Source: Ophiura sarsii (lineage: Eukaryota > Echinodermata > Ophiuroidea > Amphilepidida > Ophiuridae). From it: DNA of 64,000 nucleotides. Position numbers and translations under genes: made by a program. The stretch spans positions 1,565,001 to 1,629,000 of the forward strand of contig CM069446.1 in NCBI GenBank assembly GCA_035610835.1. Reading direction: 5' to 3'. The notes under the pieces are model-generated. The model did no database searches, was not told the DNA's origin, and worked only from the letters and a program-made list of their open reading frames with translations. Shown piece by piece: positions 1-9,620 of this stretch (position 1 is the stretch's first letter; every line of letters begins with the position of its first letter).

Positions 1-1867
1 CATAAGCAGTTGCTATCAGCAGAAGATAGCACTGTATGTCATAAGCATTTGCTATCAGCAGAAGATAGCACTGTATGTCATAAGCAGTTGCTATCAGCAG
101 AAGATAGCACTATATGTCATAAGTAGTTGCTATCAGCAGAAGATAGCACTGTATGTCATAAGCAGTTGCTATCAGCAGAAGATAGTAATGTATGTCATAA
201 GCAGTTGTTGTCATAAGCAGATGCTATCAGCAGAAGATAGCACTGTATGTCATAAGTAGTTGCTATCAGCAGAAGATAGCACTGTATGTCATAAGCAGTT
301 GCTATCAGCAGAAGATAGTAATGTATGTCATAAGCAGTTGTTGTCATAAGCAGATGCTATCAGCAGAATATAGCACTGTATGTCATAAGCAGTTGCTATC
401 AGCAGAAGATAGCACTATATGTCATAAGTAGTTGCTATCAGCAGAAGATAGCACTGTATGTCATAAGCAGTTGCTATTAGCAGAAGATAGCACTGTATGT
501 CATAAGTAGTTGCTATCAGCAGAAGATAGTAATGTATGTCATAAGCAGTTGCCATCAGCAGAAGATAGCACTGTATGTCATAAGCAGTTGCTATCAGCAG
601 AAGATAGCACTGTATGTCATAAGCAGTTGCTTTCACCAGAAGATAGCACTGTATGTCATAAGCAGTTGCTATCAGCAGAAGATAGCACTGTATGTCATAA
701 GCAGTTGCTATCAGCAGAAGATAGCACTGTATGTCATAAGCAGTTGCTATCAGCAGAAGATAGCACTGTATGTCATAAGCAGTTGCTATCAGCAGAAGAT
801 AGCACTGTATGTCATAAGAAGTTGCTATCAGCAGAAGATAGCACTGTATGTCATAAGCAGTTGCTATCAGCAGAAGATAGCACTGCATGTCATAAGCAGT
901 TGCTATCAGCAGAAGATAGCACTGTATGTCATAAGCAGTTGCTATCAACAGAAGATAGCACTGTATGTCATAAGCAGTTGCTATCAGCAGAAGATAGTAC
1001 TGTATGTCATAAGCAGTTGCTATCAGCAGAAGATATCACTGTATGTCATAAGCAGTTGCTATCAGCAGAAGATATCACTGTATGTCATAAGCAGTTGCTA
1101 TCAGCAAAATATAGCACTGTATGTCATAAGCAGTTGCTATCAGCAGAAGATAGCACTGTATGTCATAAGCAGTTGCTATCAGCAAAAGATAGCACTGTTT
1201 GTCATAAGCAGTTGCTATCAGCAGAAGATAGCACTGTATGTCATAAGTAGTTGATATCAGCAGAAGATAGCACTGTATGTCATAAGTAGTTGATATCAGC
1301 AGAAGATAGCACTGTATGTCATAAGCAGTTGCTATCAGCAGAAGATAGCACTGTATGTCATAAGTAGTTGATATCAGCAGAAGATAGCACTGTAATGCCA
1401 TAAGCAGTTGCTATCAGCAGAAGATAACAATGTATGTCATAAGCAGTTGCTCTCAGCAGAAGATAGCACTGTATGCCATAAGCAGTTGCTATCAGCAGAA
1501 GATAGCACTGTATGCCATAAGTAGTTGCTATTAGCAGAAGATAGCACTGTATGTCATAAGCAGTTGCTATCAGCAGAAGATAGCACTGTATGTCATAAGT
1601 AGTTGCTATTAGCAGAAGATAGCACTGTATGTCATAAGCAGTTGCTATCAGCAGAAGATAGCACTGTATGCCATAAGCAGTTGCTATCAGCAGAAAATAG
1701 CACTGTATGTCATAAGCAGTTGCTATCAGCAGAAGATAGCACTGTATGTCATAAGCAGTTGCTATTAGCAGAAGATAGCACTGTATGTCATAGTAGTTGA
1801 TATCAGCAGAAGATAGCACTGTATGTCATAAGGAGTAGCTATTACTATTATCAGAAGATAGCAATGT
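1..1867. repeat. 39-bp minisatellite with a hairpin in every unit
   Basis: About 47 head-to-tail copies of a 39-bp unit fill the left edge and probably continue beyond it. Each unit contains TGCTATC, a 7-nt spacer AGCAGAA, and GATAGCA, so each can fold into a perfect 7-bp stem with a 7-nt loop. Some units carry a short extra piece (near 206-222 and 330-346). Because 39 is divisible by 3, several frames stay open on both strands; these are by-products of the repeat, not genes. It lies upstream of the first visible sulfatase exon, so it is either intronic or 5' flanking. Confidence 0.97.
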
Positions 1868-1974
1868 TGACATTTGGGCAGTGGTTTAATCTTTGGAGCA
1901 ATAACCCATAACACTGGATTTGACATCACTAGCATTAATAATAAAGATTCATAGAAAAATTCCAAATTTGAACT

Positions 1975-2150
1975 TACTGTTCCAGACAGTTTCGACGTCC
2001 GTTCGGATGTCTTTATCAATGGTGTATGACCGCTGATCCAGTGTTACCAGAAGATGTTGATTTTCTGGTGACGTCACGTGATGATTTTGATGACGTAATC
2101 CGGATCAAAGGGTCGTACAGGTGACTAAGTTGGTAGGCCCCATCACTAGC
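1975..2150 (-). pseudogene. Penelope-like element fragment, end of GIY-YIG endonuclease
   Basis: Read on the minus strand, the segment encodes YQLSHLYDPLI followed by a short Ser/Thr/Lys-rich tail and a stop. It then runs into a sequence encoding or resembling the 'GACATCCGAACGGACGTCGA' tail. The YQLSH-(I/L)-(W/Y)-DPL motif is typical of the C-terminal end of the GIY-YIG endonuclease of Penelope-like retroelements. The reverse transcriptase part is absent, so this is a truncated, dead copy. Family assignment rests on motif recognition only. Confidence 0.55.
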
Positions 2151-2214
2151 ATATTGTACAATGCATTTTAAAATGAAGATAACAAATTAGTAAACATTTC
2201 TTTCCCAAATCCAG

Positions 2215-2409
2215 GTTTCCTCCAAGCCACCTCACATCATATTCATTTTGGCAGATGACTATGGATACAATGATGTTGGTTACCATGGCTCAGAGATTCG
2301 CACCCCCAACCTTGACAAGCTGTCTGCACAAGGAGTAAGATTAGAGAATTACTATGTGCAACCAATCTGTTCCCCAACCAGGGGACAGCTTATGTCTGGC
2401 AGATATCAG
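2215..2409 (+). CDS. arylsulfatase B-like, visible exon 1 (catalytic formylglycine exon)
   Basis: This exon (65 codons, phase 0 at both ends) lies between an AG acceptor at 2213-2214 and a GT donor at 2410. It carries the sulfatase N-terminal core: [11 protein letters not shown] (visible residues 12-22, whose paired Asp bind the catalytic calcium) and [14 protein letters not shown], with the Cys at visible residue 52 that formylglycine-generating enzyme would convert to the catalytic aldehyde (C-x-P-x-R). The family (ARSB/ARSI/ARSJ type) removes sulfate from sulfated sugars such as N-acetylgalactosamine 4-sulfate in lysosomes or outside the cell. The seven visible exons total 1554 nt, giving 517 residues plus stop with all phases matching. 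The start codon and signal peptide are not in the visible exons. Which of the B/I/J subfamilies is closest cannot be decided here. Confidence 0.93.
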
Positions 2410-2931
2410 GTCAGTATTACGTTGTAGGATCTTATATTATCTGACTCTGGGATTCGCACCCCCAACCTTGACAAGCTGTCTGCACAAGGAGTAAGATTAG
2501 AGAATTACTATGTGCAACCAATATGTTCTCCTACCAGGGGTCAGCTTATGTCTGGCAGATATCAGGTCAGTATTACGTTGTAGGATCTTATATTATCTGA
2601 CTCTGGGATTCGCACCCCCAACCTTGACAAGCTGTCTGCACTAGGAGTAAGATTAGAGAATTACTATGTGCAACCAATATGTTCTCCTACCAGGGGACAG
2701 CTTATGTCTGGCAGATATCAGGTCAGTATTGCGTTGTAGGATCTTATATACTCAGGCTCAGAGATTCGCACCCCCAACCTTGACAAGCTGTCTGCACAAG
2801 GAGTATGATTAGAGAATTACTATGTGCAACCAATATGTTCTCCTACCAGGGGTCAGCTTATGTCTGGCAGATATCAGGTCAGTATTACGTTTTAGGATCT
2901 TATATTCTCAGACTCTGGGATTCGCCACAAA
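2410..2931 (+). repeat. tandem partial copies of sulfatase exon 1 (3' part plus donor)
   Basis: After the real exon, the 156-bp block starting at its ATTCGCACCC (2296) is repeated with starts at 2452, 2608 and 2764, and a stub begins at 2920. Each copy holds the 3' part of the exon including the CSPTR codons, the splice donor and about 40 bp of intron. The copies lack the LADD part. One has Gln to Leu in the coding stretch and the copy at 2764 has a nonsense change (GTA TGA). Reading through the first donor meets a TAG within six codons, so these copies are non-coding intronic duplicates. Confidence 0.92.
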
Positions 2932-3131
2932 TATTGGAAAAGATTTAACCCTTAAAGCTAGTCTACCACTTTGGTAGTTCACCACAGAAGAACTGGTTAT
3001 ACACCTGTTCACTTGATGACAAATTGCACAGAGTTAACAAGGAGAAATTGTAACCTTGTCAAATTAGGTGGTAGTTCACTTTGAAACCAACACTTTTAGG
3101 TGAATAAAAATAAGAAAATATGAAACTGATC

Positions 3132-3504
3132 TTAAAGGCATATTATGTGATCTTTTTCCAGAGAGAGCCCTGTATTCATTATTTTTTTTAGAAAGTAGAT
3201 TTTCTTGCAGATTTACATTTCTGATCATAAATCATACATATATTCCAAGTTACAGAGCGATACGATTCCTAATTACCTCAAAATCATGGATTTAGAGTGA
3301 AAATAATAAACTGTCGGATTATCCGACAGTTTATTTTCACTCTAAAATCATGATTTTGAAGTTATTAAGAATCGTATCGCCCTGTAACTTGGAATGTATG
3401 TACGATTTATGATCAGAAATGTAAATCTGCAAGAAAATCTTCTTTCAATTTTGTTTTTCGATGTTGAGGGCGTTCCCTGGAAAGATCACATAATATACCT
3501 TTAA
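3132..3504. mobile_element. TTAA-flanked foldback MITE (family A), copy 1
   Basis: This is a nearly perfect palindrome of about 370 bp. Its ends read TTAAAGGCATATTATGTGATC and its reverse complement, and the centre is AAACTGTCGGATTATCCGAC. TTAA at both ends suggests piggyBac- or Kolobok-type target duplication. Related copies lie at 24103-24918 (interrupted), 34023-34414, a half copy near 13676-13857, and split pieces at 57812-57851 and 59187-59211. No coding capacity. Confidence 0.88.
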
Positions 3505-3806
3505 CTGGTGTTATAATTTCATAATTTGCTATCCTGTTTTACGTCTCTAGGTCGATGGGTTTATGCTCGAACCACCGTAAAAATGATGTCTACACAATGA
3601 CTAATTGATAGTTAATAAGTGAGGAATGGAACCATGAAAACGATAAAGTTATCATATATTCACTATCATGTCAAATACTGTAAATGCATGTAGCCTTATG
3701 TGGCATATGCAACACTTCAGGTTACAATTTGTTGACAAAATATATCACTTAAAGCTTCCCATTTCCCCATCTTTCTTCACGAGATGAAACAACAAACGAA
3801 TAAATA

Positions 3807-4046
3807 TTATGCGATTAAGCGAAATGAGTCTCAAGTTGATCATTTTCTATTTGTTTTTATTGGTCAATTTTAACGCTACATTTTGCAGAAAACCCTATTG
3901 AAAATGAACACTTAATTCCAAAGATATGAGCAATTGAAGTGTTTTCGAAACAATAGAAAATAAAACAAATTCTACCCTTTGTTTGGTTATATCTCAAATT
4001 CAATGTTTGCGACTTCCGACTCATTTGCTTGATCACATCACAAATG
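3807..4046. mobile_element. short inverted-repeat MITE (GATCAAGC family)
   Basis: The left end, GCGATTAAGCGAAATGAGTC, matches the reverse complement of the right end, GACTCATTTGCTTGATCACATC. The same terminal word occurs at 6905-7175, 22482-23716 and 31737-31874, so this is a dispersed family. The interior is A+T-rich without an ORF. Confidence 0.65.
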
Positions 4047-4116
4047 TAAAAACATTATTCAATGTGTCATCCCAAGTAAAAGAAGAAAAATAATCCAATA
4101 ATCTGCTTTTTGGTTG

Positions 4117-4350
4117 TACTTTCCTCACGGCTATAGTTTTACCATATACAAAACAGATTTTCAGAAACCTTTCTCAATTTTCAAACTCTATCTTAGGCAT
4201 TACTGAACCAATACTAGGCATGTTTGTACTGATTTCAATGCATTTCTCACAGTAATTCCAAATATGGTAATGAAATTCAATAATTATAACATTTTTGAAA
4301 CATTTTGGGAATTTTTGGAATGTCGTCTGCAGACACGTGGAAAGTGTTAA
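4117..4350. mobile_element. dispersed repeat/MITE with ACTTTCC...GGAAAGTG ends, copy 1
   Basis: About 235 bp shared with 8803-9042 and, in altered form, 35125-35355: '...TTTTACCATAT...CAAAACAG.TTTTCAGAAACC...TACTGAACCAATACTAGGCATG...GTCTGCAGAC...GGAAAGTGTTAAG'. Short inverted ends suggest a non-autonomous DNA transposon. Confidence 0.65.
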
Positions 4351-4439
4351 GTTTGACGGCAAGCTCTAACTTTTGGGACAGCCAAAAGAATACAAACCCA
4401 ATGTTCAAATGTTTTCCATTTCTCAATGAAATTCTGGAG

Positions 4440-4535
4440 TAATTCTGTTATACCCTTCACAGAGGTATTCATAGTGCATGATTTTTAAGAACGACGCATA
4501 CTACCGATGGAGGTGTGTAGGGTATAACAGAATTA
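4440..4535. mobile_element. 96-bp MITE, TAATTCTGTTATACCC ends, copy 1
   Basis: Inverted ends TAATTCTGTTATACCCTTCAC and GGTATAACAGAATTA enclose a 50-bp core. A second copy of 97 bp is at 13409-13505, so both sit in introns of the sulfatase gene. Confidence 0.8.
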
Positions 4536-4580
4536 TGCCGAAATTCTAAATCAAAGATTGTGTTTGTATCTATCTCCTAG

Positions 4581-4767
4581 ATCCACACCGGTATGCAGCA
4601 CAATGTGATTCGTCCTCCTCAACCATTCTGTCATCCAATTGAGGATAAGACTCTACCACAAGCCCTCAAAGATGTAGGCTACTCAACACACATTGTAGGC
4701 AAATGGCATATGGGAATGTACAAGAAAGAATGCTGGCCAACGAGAAGGGGCTTTGACACTTTCTTTG
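4581..4767 (+). CDS. arylsulfatase B-like, visible exon 2
   Basis: The exon follows CCTAG at 4576-4580 and ends before GT at 4768; it enters in phase 0 and leaves in phase 1. It encodes [17 protein letters not shown], then the second sulfatase signature [13 protein letters not shown], whose Lys and His (visible residues 106 and 108) are active-site residues in the family, then [19 protein letters not shown]. The junction GRYQ|IHTG matches the usual uninterrupted family sequence, so no exon is missing between it and exon 1. Confidence 0.93.
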
Positions 4768-4852
4768 GTATGGAACTTAAGCATAATTGCTAGATAATGT
4801 CGTAAAGATTGATTTAATCTGGATTAAGGACCAGTGGTGGGAGTAGCAAAAC

Positions 4853-4957
4853 AAATAAGGGAGGCACAAGACCAAATAAGGGAGGCACAAGACCAAATAA
4901 GGGAGGCACAAGCCCAAATAAGGGAGGCACATGCCCAAATAAGGGAAGCGCAAGCCC
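4853..4957. repeat. 21-bp tandem repeat, five copies
   Basis: The unit AAATAAGGGAGGCACAAGACC repeats at 4853, 4874, 4895, 4916 and 4937 with a few substitutions. It lies in the intron after exon 2 and is open on the minus strand only because 21 is a multiple of 3. Confidence 0.9.
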
Positions 4958-4984
4958 AAATTTGGTTTTATAATGTTTAATCAC

Positions 4985-5110
4985 AGAACAAGTGTGTGAA
5001 GCGCACAAACATTTTCAGTATTTTAACTAAAATGGTCAAGAATTTTTTCCTCTTCCTGTAAGCCATCTTGTGCGACAAATTATGAAAGCGCGCACAAATT
5101 GGCAATTTTA
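4985..5110. repeat. isolated relic of the GCGCGAAGCGCGC satellite
   Basis: The segment 'TTTTAACTAAAATGGTCAAGA...GTAAGCCATCTTG...GAAAGCGCGC' resembles the satellite unit arrayed at 53455-55085 (AAAATGGTCCAGAAAACGTT, GAAGCCATCTTGTTATGC, GCGCGAAGCGCGC). This is one degraded unit about 48 kb away, followed by C-tracts at 5188-5225. Confidence 0.55.
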
Positions 5111-5544
5111 ACACTATAAATGATCCGTTGAAACATGTCACCTGTATTATTTTTTTAAGGGGGGACAGACAAAAATTAAGGGGTGGTCCCCCCCCCCCCC
5201 ACTCCCACCCCCCCCCCCCCCCCCCAACCTGCGCTTGTGCCACCTATGGTAAGGACTAGAATTTGGTTTGGTTGTCCACCACACCTCTCTTTTGAGGATG
5301 GGCAGAATTTTGTTAATGTATTGTCAAATTGTGTGTAATAACTAACCAATTTTGTTTTTATAATTAATGTCTCAATGGGGTTCACGTTGCATATATATCT
5401 AACATAAAACAATCTATCTTCAGTAGATAGCAAAACTCATCTTTTAAGATGATAATGCTTATCTTTTAAGATGATAATGCTTAAGTAAAATAACATGTGC
5501 GTTCTTTATATGTAAATACTAACGATCAAATAATAGATATTCAT

Positions 5545-5902
5545 AAGTCAATAAATGTGCATGTGTTGTTTCGAGTGAAATTAGACAAATCAATGCACAC
5601 GCGTTGATGTTGATGTGTGAACAAGCCGCAGGGGGAGTGCTATTATGAGCATATCTTCATTTACGCAATTCCAAGTGTAGGATTTTTCTTATTTTTTTGA
5701 GAATCAAAACATACGCATGTATTGACCTAATTCGAATTAATACACGACACGCTATACAAATCGAAATTCACAATTTGAGCATAATTTTGATCTACTTTAT
5801 AACGAATAAAAACATGTTAACAAGTTTGCTAACACCCGCAGTGTAAATCGACGAACCTCCGATAACTGAACAACGAATCAAAACTAAATGCATTGAACGG
5901 CT
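5545..5902. repeat. dispersed repeat, copy 1 of a direct pair
   Basis: Some 355 bp, including GTCAATAAATG, AAATTAGACAAATCAATGCA, ACATACGCATGTATTGACCT and ATGTTAACAAGTTT.CTAACACCCGCAGTG, recurs at 9913-10276 in the same orientation at roughly 85-90% similarity by eye. Both lie in sulfatase introns. No ORF or clear terminal repeat is visible. Confidence 0.8.
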
Positions 5903-6040
5903 TCCGAATATTTGCGGCTTCCGAATAAATTTGCTTGATCACATCACATATTCTTAAAGAGGGTCATTCAAAAAGTGTTACCCATAAGAGATGAAACTTT
6001 TTGAATGGCCTTCATATAAATCTGTATTCTTTTCGTATAG

Positions 6041-6679
6041 GATTCCTTGGTGGTCAGGAGGATCATTTCACACACAGTAATGATATCTGTGGGATGGATG
6101 TACAGCTTCCAGCATGTAAACTAGAGCGGTTCTCGGGCTTCGCGGTTCGCGGGACACATCATTGAACAGCCTTCATTTAAATCTGTGTTCTTTTCATATA
6201 GGATTCCTTGGTGGTCAGGAGGATCATTTCACACACAGTAATGATATCTGTGGGATGGATGTACAGCTTCCAGCATGTAAACTAGAGCGGTTCTCGGGCT
6301 TCGCGGTTCGCGGGACACATCATTGAACAGCCTTCATTTAAATCTGTATTCTTTTCATATAGGATTCCTTGGTGGTCAGGAGGATCATTTCACACACAGT
6401 AATGATATATGTGGGATGGATGTACAGCTTCCAGCATGTAAACTAGAGCGGTTCTCGGGCTTCACGGTTCGCGGGACACATCATTGAACAGCCTTCATTT
6501 AAATCTGTATTCTTTTCTAGGATTCCTTGGTGGTCAGGAGGATCATTTCACACACAGTAATGATATCTGTGGGATGGATGTACAGCTTCCAGCATGTAAA
6601 CTAGAGCGGTTCTCGGGCTTCGCGGTTCGGGACACATCATTGAACAGCCTTCATTTAAATCTGTGTCCCTTTCTTATAG
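6041..6679 (+). repeat. four tandem partial copies of sulfatase exon 3 (acceptor plus 5' part)
   Basis: Blocks starting GATTCCTTGG at 6041, 6202, 6363 and 6521 (spacing 161, 161, 158) precede the true exon at 6680 (159). Each has a pyrimidine tract, an AG acceptor and the first 28 or so codons (GFLGGQEDHFTHSNDICGM...), then a shared non-exonic tail. In the first three the tail reaches TGA (CAT CAT TGA). In the fourth, a small deletion changes the frame so that it stays open into the true exon. Copies are nearly identical, so duplication is recent or homogenised. Confidence 0.93.
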
Positions 6680-6885
6680 GATTCCTTGGTGGCCAGGAGG
6701 ATCATTTCACACACAGTAATGATATCTGTGGGATGGATGTACAGCTTCCAGCATGTAAATCATGGCCGCCAGGACTAGATCTACGGAACAATGAAGATAC
6801 AGTGTACAATTATACGGGTGTTTACAGTACTCATTTGTTTACATCACGCGCCCAGATGATCATTGAAACTCATGACAGTAGTAAG
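6680..6885 (+). CDS. arylsulfatase B-like, visible exon 3
   Basis: The acceptor is ATAG at 6676-6679 and the donor GT is at 6886; the exon enters in phase 1 (completing Gly) and leaves in phase 0. It encodes GFLGGQEDHFTHSND, ICGMDVQLPACKSWPPG, DLRNNEDTVYNYTGVYST and HLFTSRAQMIIETHDSSK, the segment that in ARSB-type enzymes follows RRGFDT-x-x-G. One N-glycosylation sequon (NYT) is visible. An alternative in-frame acceptor at 6520 would lengthen this exon by 159 nt (see findings). Confidence 0.92.
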
Positions 6886-6904
6886 GTTTGTATTCATTCA
6901 TTAC

Positions 6905-7175
6905 TTCATATTGTGACATGATCAAGCGAATGAGTCACATGTCGGCAGTTTTGATATTATCCATCATTTAAAAGTAGGTGATCAAAGCTATAGTATGGGT
7001 CAAGCCCCACTAAAATCAAACTTCTAGTTTTTTTTAAATTACAAACAATTTACCAACTGAGAAAACAAACTAAAACATAAGAATTTGTCCCTTTTTTTAC
7101 CTATAACTCAAAATCAATATTCCCTATATGCGACTCATTCAGCTTGATCCACTTGATCGTGTCACATACTCATCG
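6905..7175. mobile_element. inverted-repeat MITE (GATCAAGC family), intronic
   Basis: The left end, TGTGACATGATCAAGCGAATG, and right end, CTTGATCGTGTCACA, are inverted, as in the related copies at 3807-4046 and 31737-31874. It starts about 20 bp after the exon 3 donor. Confidence 0.55.
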
Positions 7176-7199
7176 TATACCCTGTTTGGTGGACTTAAA

Positions 7200-7560
7200 A
7201 CATCTTAGATCATTTTTCTTAATTGCTGTCAGTAAATGCACATCAATGAATAGAAACATTTCTATTAGGCTAGGGGAAAAACAACCCTGGTTTACGGGCA
7301 CGACCGACTCCCTTTTTGTGTTTTTCAAGAATTATTTCGAAATAAAAATAAATAATAATAATTTTCTTCTCAAATCATGTAAAATCAGTCGTTTTCTGGC
7401 CGAAAATATGTCGAAACATTTTTGTTCACACATTTTTAAAAATAGTTCCCTTATTTTTGCAGATTTTGGTAAAAAAAGAAAAAAATCACCCGACTGACCG
7501 ACCCTACTTGATGGTCCATCAACCCGTAAAACAGGGTGTGTTTTTTTGGTCGCCTTATAG
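7200..7560. repeat. dispersed GGTCGGTCGG-type repeat
   Basis: Contains CCTGGTTTACGGGC, TCATGTAAAATCAGTCGTTT, GAAAATATGTCGAAACATTT, ACCCGACTGACCGACCCTAC and AAAACAGGGTGTG. The reverse-complement version is at 22725-23047, inserted in another element, which shows that the unit is mobile. A relative with inverted ends is at 19576-19850. Confidence 0.6.
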
Positions 7561-7622
7561 GATACATTTGAACTCCTCTTGTATGGCAACACCAAAGGCA
7601 GGAACCGAACCAGCCACCCAAC

Positions 7623-7969
7623 TTAAAGGGGCATTAAGAGATGTGGTGGAGGCAGCGCCCTCAATTACAAAAATATATGATAAAAACTGGGATTTGTTTA
7701 TTTTTATAATTGTATTACATGTATGAACTTACACCTATAAGGATTAAGAAAAATCAGCCCTCTTTGTACAACAAAATGGTAGAGCCGCAACCAGCATTTT
7801 ACATGGTTAAGGGTGGTATTCCAACATATTTAAAACATTGTTTTAATCAAGTTTTGCTAGGGGTTTTTTCAGTAGAAAGAACAATAATGGCAATTTTCAA
7901 TGTTCATCTTGAATTCTGAAGTAAATTAATTCAAATAAAAGAAATCAACGTGACATTGTGTCCCTTTAA
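7623..7969. mobile_element. TTAA-flanked MITE (family B), copy 1
   Basis: It begins TTAAAGGGGCATTAAGAGAT and ends GTGTCCCTTTAA, 347 bp. An inverted copy lies at 63523-63892 and family relatives sharing the first 20 bp are at 9183-9561 and 37185-37350. No ORF. Confidence 0.75.
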
Positions 7970-8463
7970 TACTGTTACATGTACGTCCTTTGGGACAGCA
8001 AATAAATGCACTACTTTTAGTAGAATCAAGTTCAAGAGAGACCTGTTCATATATTTTATTTCACCGAATTCAGAATGCTGGAGTTTGCAGCCACTATCTA
8101 TAGCAAGGTTGTTTACATCAATTTACATACAATTGTAGCCTGTTGTTTAAATGACTTGCACTCTTATACAATAATATAACAATAGACATAATTTACATAT
8201 AATGTTATACATCTCAAAGGAGTCATTGAAAGCGGCTTAGTACAACTACAAAAGTACAAGTGTCAAATGAATAAGATCTATTCACAGTCAAAAGAGGCCT
8301 ATTACTTAGGCAAAACAATTGCAATGTTGTCCAGGACCGCCCATTTGTCGGATTTAGGGCCACTCCGATTTTTTTTTTAACCAGGTTTTTTTTCCAGGTT
8401 TTTTTTTCTCTTTTATTTCTTCTTTTTTTCAGATTTTTTTATTCTTTATTTTTTAATTTTTTA

Positions 8464-8650
8464 ACAGTTTAAATGGCATTGATTATTAAATTAAGTGTTT
8501 ATAACATATGTGCGACTCCTAGAGTGATTACAACTTCTTCTTGGCTGAACTTTGAGCTTCCTCTGGTATAAGAAAATTCAAAAAAAAATCAAATTAAAAA
8601 TCCGCGTGCCCGCCCCTCCTCTCTGAAAGCTGTGGGGACAACATTACTTT
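8464..8650. repeat. dispersed repeat shared with 23205-23385
   Basis: CAGTTTAAATGGCATTGA...ATTAAGTGTTTATAACATAT...CTAAACTTTGAGCTTCC...GCCCGCCCCTCCTCTCTGAA is present in both places in the same orientation. Low-complexity T-runs precede both. The copy at 23 kb lies in the loop of a foldback element, consistent with mobility. Confidence 0.65.
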
Positions 8651-8802
8651 TTTTGTTGTTGGCCTTATGAGAAAGGATGATGCAACAATACTCTCCATTA
8701 ATGTATAATGTGTGGGGGCTTTTTGTGTTTTCTGTTGTTATTGTTGTAAGGTTACGTGTTTTGTATGTTAGGTAATAAAGGAGGATGTTAAAGAAAAAAG
8801 AA

Positions 8803-9042
8803 AAAAATACTTTCCACGCGGCTATTAGTTTTACCATATTCAAAACAGGTTTTTCAGAAACCTTTCCCAATTTTCAAAGTCTATCTTAGGAATTACTGAA
8901 CCAATACTAGGCATGTTTGTATTTATTGTAATGCAATTCTCATGGTGATTCCAAATATGGTGATAAAAGTCAATAATCTTGACATTCTTGAAACTTTTTT
9001 TGAACTGTCGTCTGCAGACGACTGCCACATGGAAAGTGTTAA
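8803..9042. mobile_element. dispersed repeat/MITE with ACTTTCC...GGAAAGTG ends, copy 2
   Basis: The left end, ACTTTCCACGCGGCTATTAG, is inverted relative to the right end, CTGCCACATGGAAAGTG. The interior matches 4117-4350 closely. A third copy abuts the DED start codon (35125-35355). Confidence 0.7.
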
Positions 9043-9182
9043 GGTTTTTATCAAGAGTTAGTAGACAAATAAACATGGGAGGGGTCTTTCCTCTTCTTGA
9101 AATTTTGATTTTTCTTGGTACTCTGAGCAACACATTGAGTGGGGGATTCTCTCTTATTGCAGTTGCATGTTTTATGTTGCAA

Positions 9183-9561
9183 TTAAAGGGGCATTGAGAG
9201 ATACATATGGGAGTGCGCCCTCAATTATCCTGGAAATCAGTTTTTTTGCATCAAAGTAATACTTAGGCATACTAACTACCATCTGAAACAGTTTACCAAC
9301 ATTCGCCATTGATCATATAAAATTTCATGATTTTCTTAGTTTCAAAATGATCATATTGAAACTAGGTGCTGACTTCGGAAGTAATGCTATTGTTTTACAT
9401 ACGGACTTTCGTGGCAAATCTCAACCCGGAAGTGCCGTTATTTGCTTATTTGGCATTGAAGGCGATGTCGGAATTGTATGACATTTTGGATTTGGGCTAT
9501 GTTGAAGATTATCTTTACGTTATAATTTAGTATATCGATACATCTCTCAATGCCCCTTTAA
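9183..9561. mobile_element. TTAA-flanked MITE (family B), copy 2
   Basis: Inverted ends TTAAAGGGGCATTGAGAGAT and ATCTCTCAATGCCCCTTTAA, 379 bp, with TTAA at both tips. It lies 60 bp upstream of sulfatase exon 4. Part of its left arm recurs inverted at 37185-37350. Confidence 0.85.
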
Positions 9562-9620
9562 AGTAGTAATACAATTTGTTTTTCCAATAATTTATTCATC
9601 TTTTTTGTTTTCACGTACAG

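Noticed and set aside
415..1819. Long open frames on both strands across the left edge (up to 246 residues)
   Set aside because: All derive from a 39-bp repeat whose length is a multiple of three; no start context, no non-repetitive sequence, and similar frames on both strands.
1..1867. CRISPR array
   Set aside because: Units are contiguous without unique spacers and the surrounding DNA is animal nuclear.
2069..2097. Overlapping CRE (TGACGTCA) and E-box (CACGTG) plus a second CRE half, as a promoter
   Set aside because: The bases are part of the Penelope-like endonuclease tail on the other strand, so the motifs are more simply leftover coding sequence.
4974..5433. Glycine-rich minus-strand frames around the C-runs
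   Set aside because: Poly-C read as poly-Gly; no other support.
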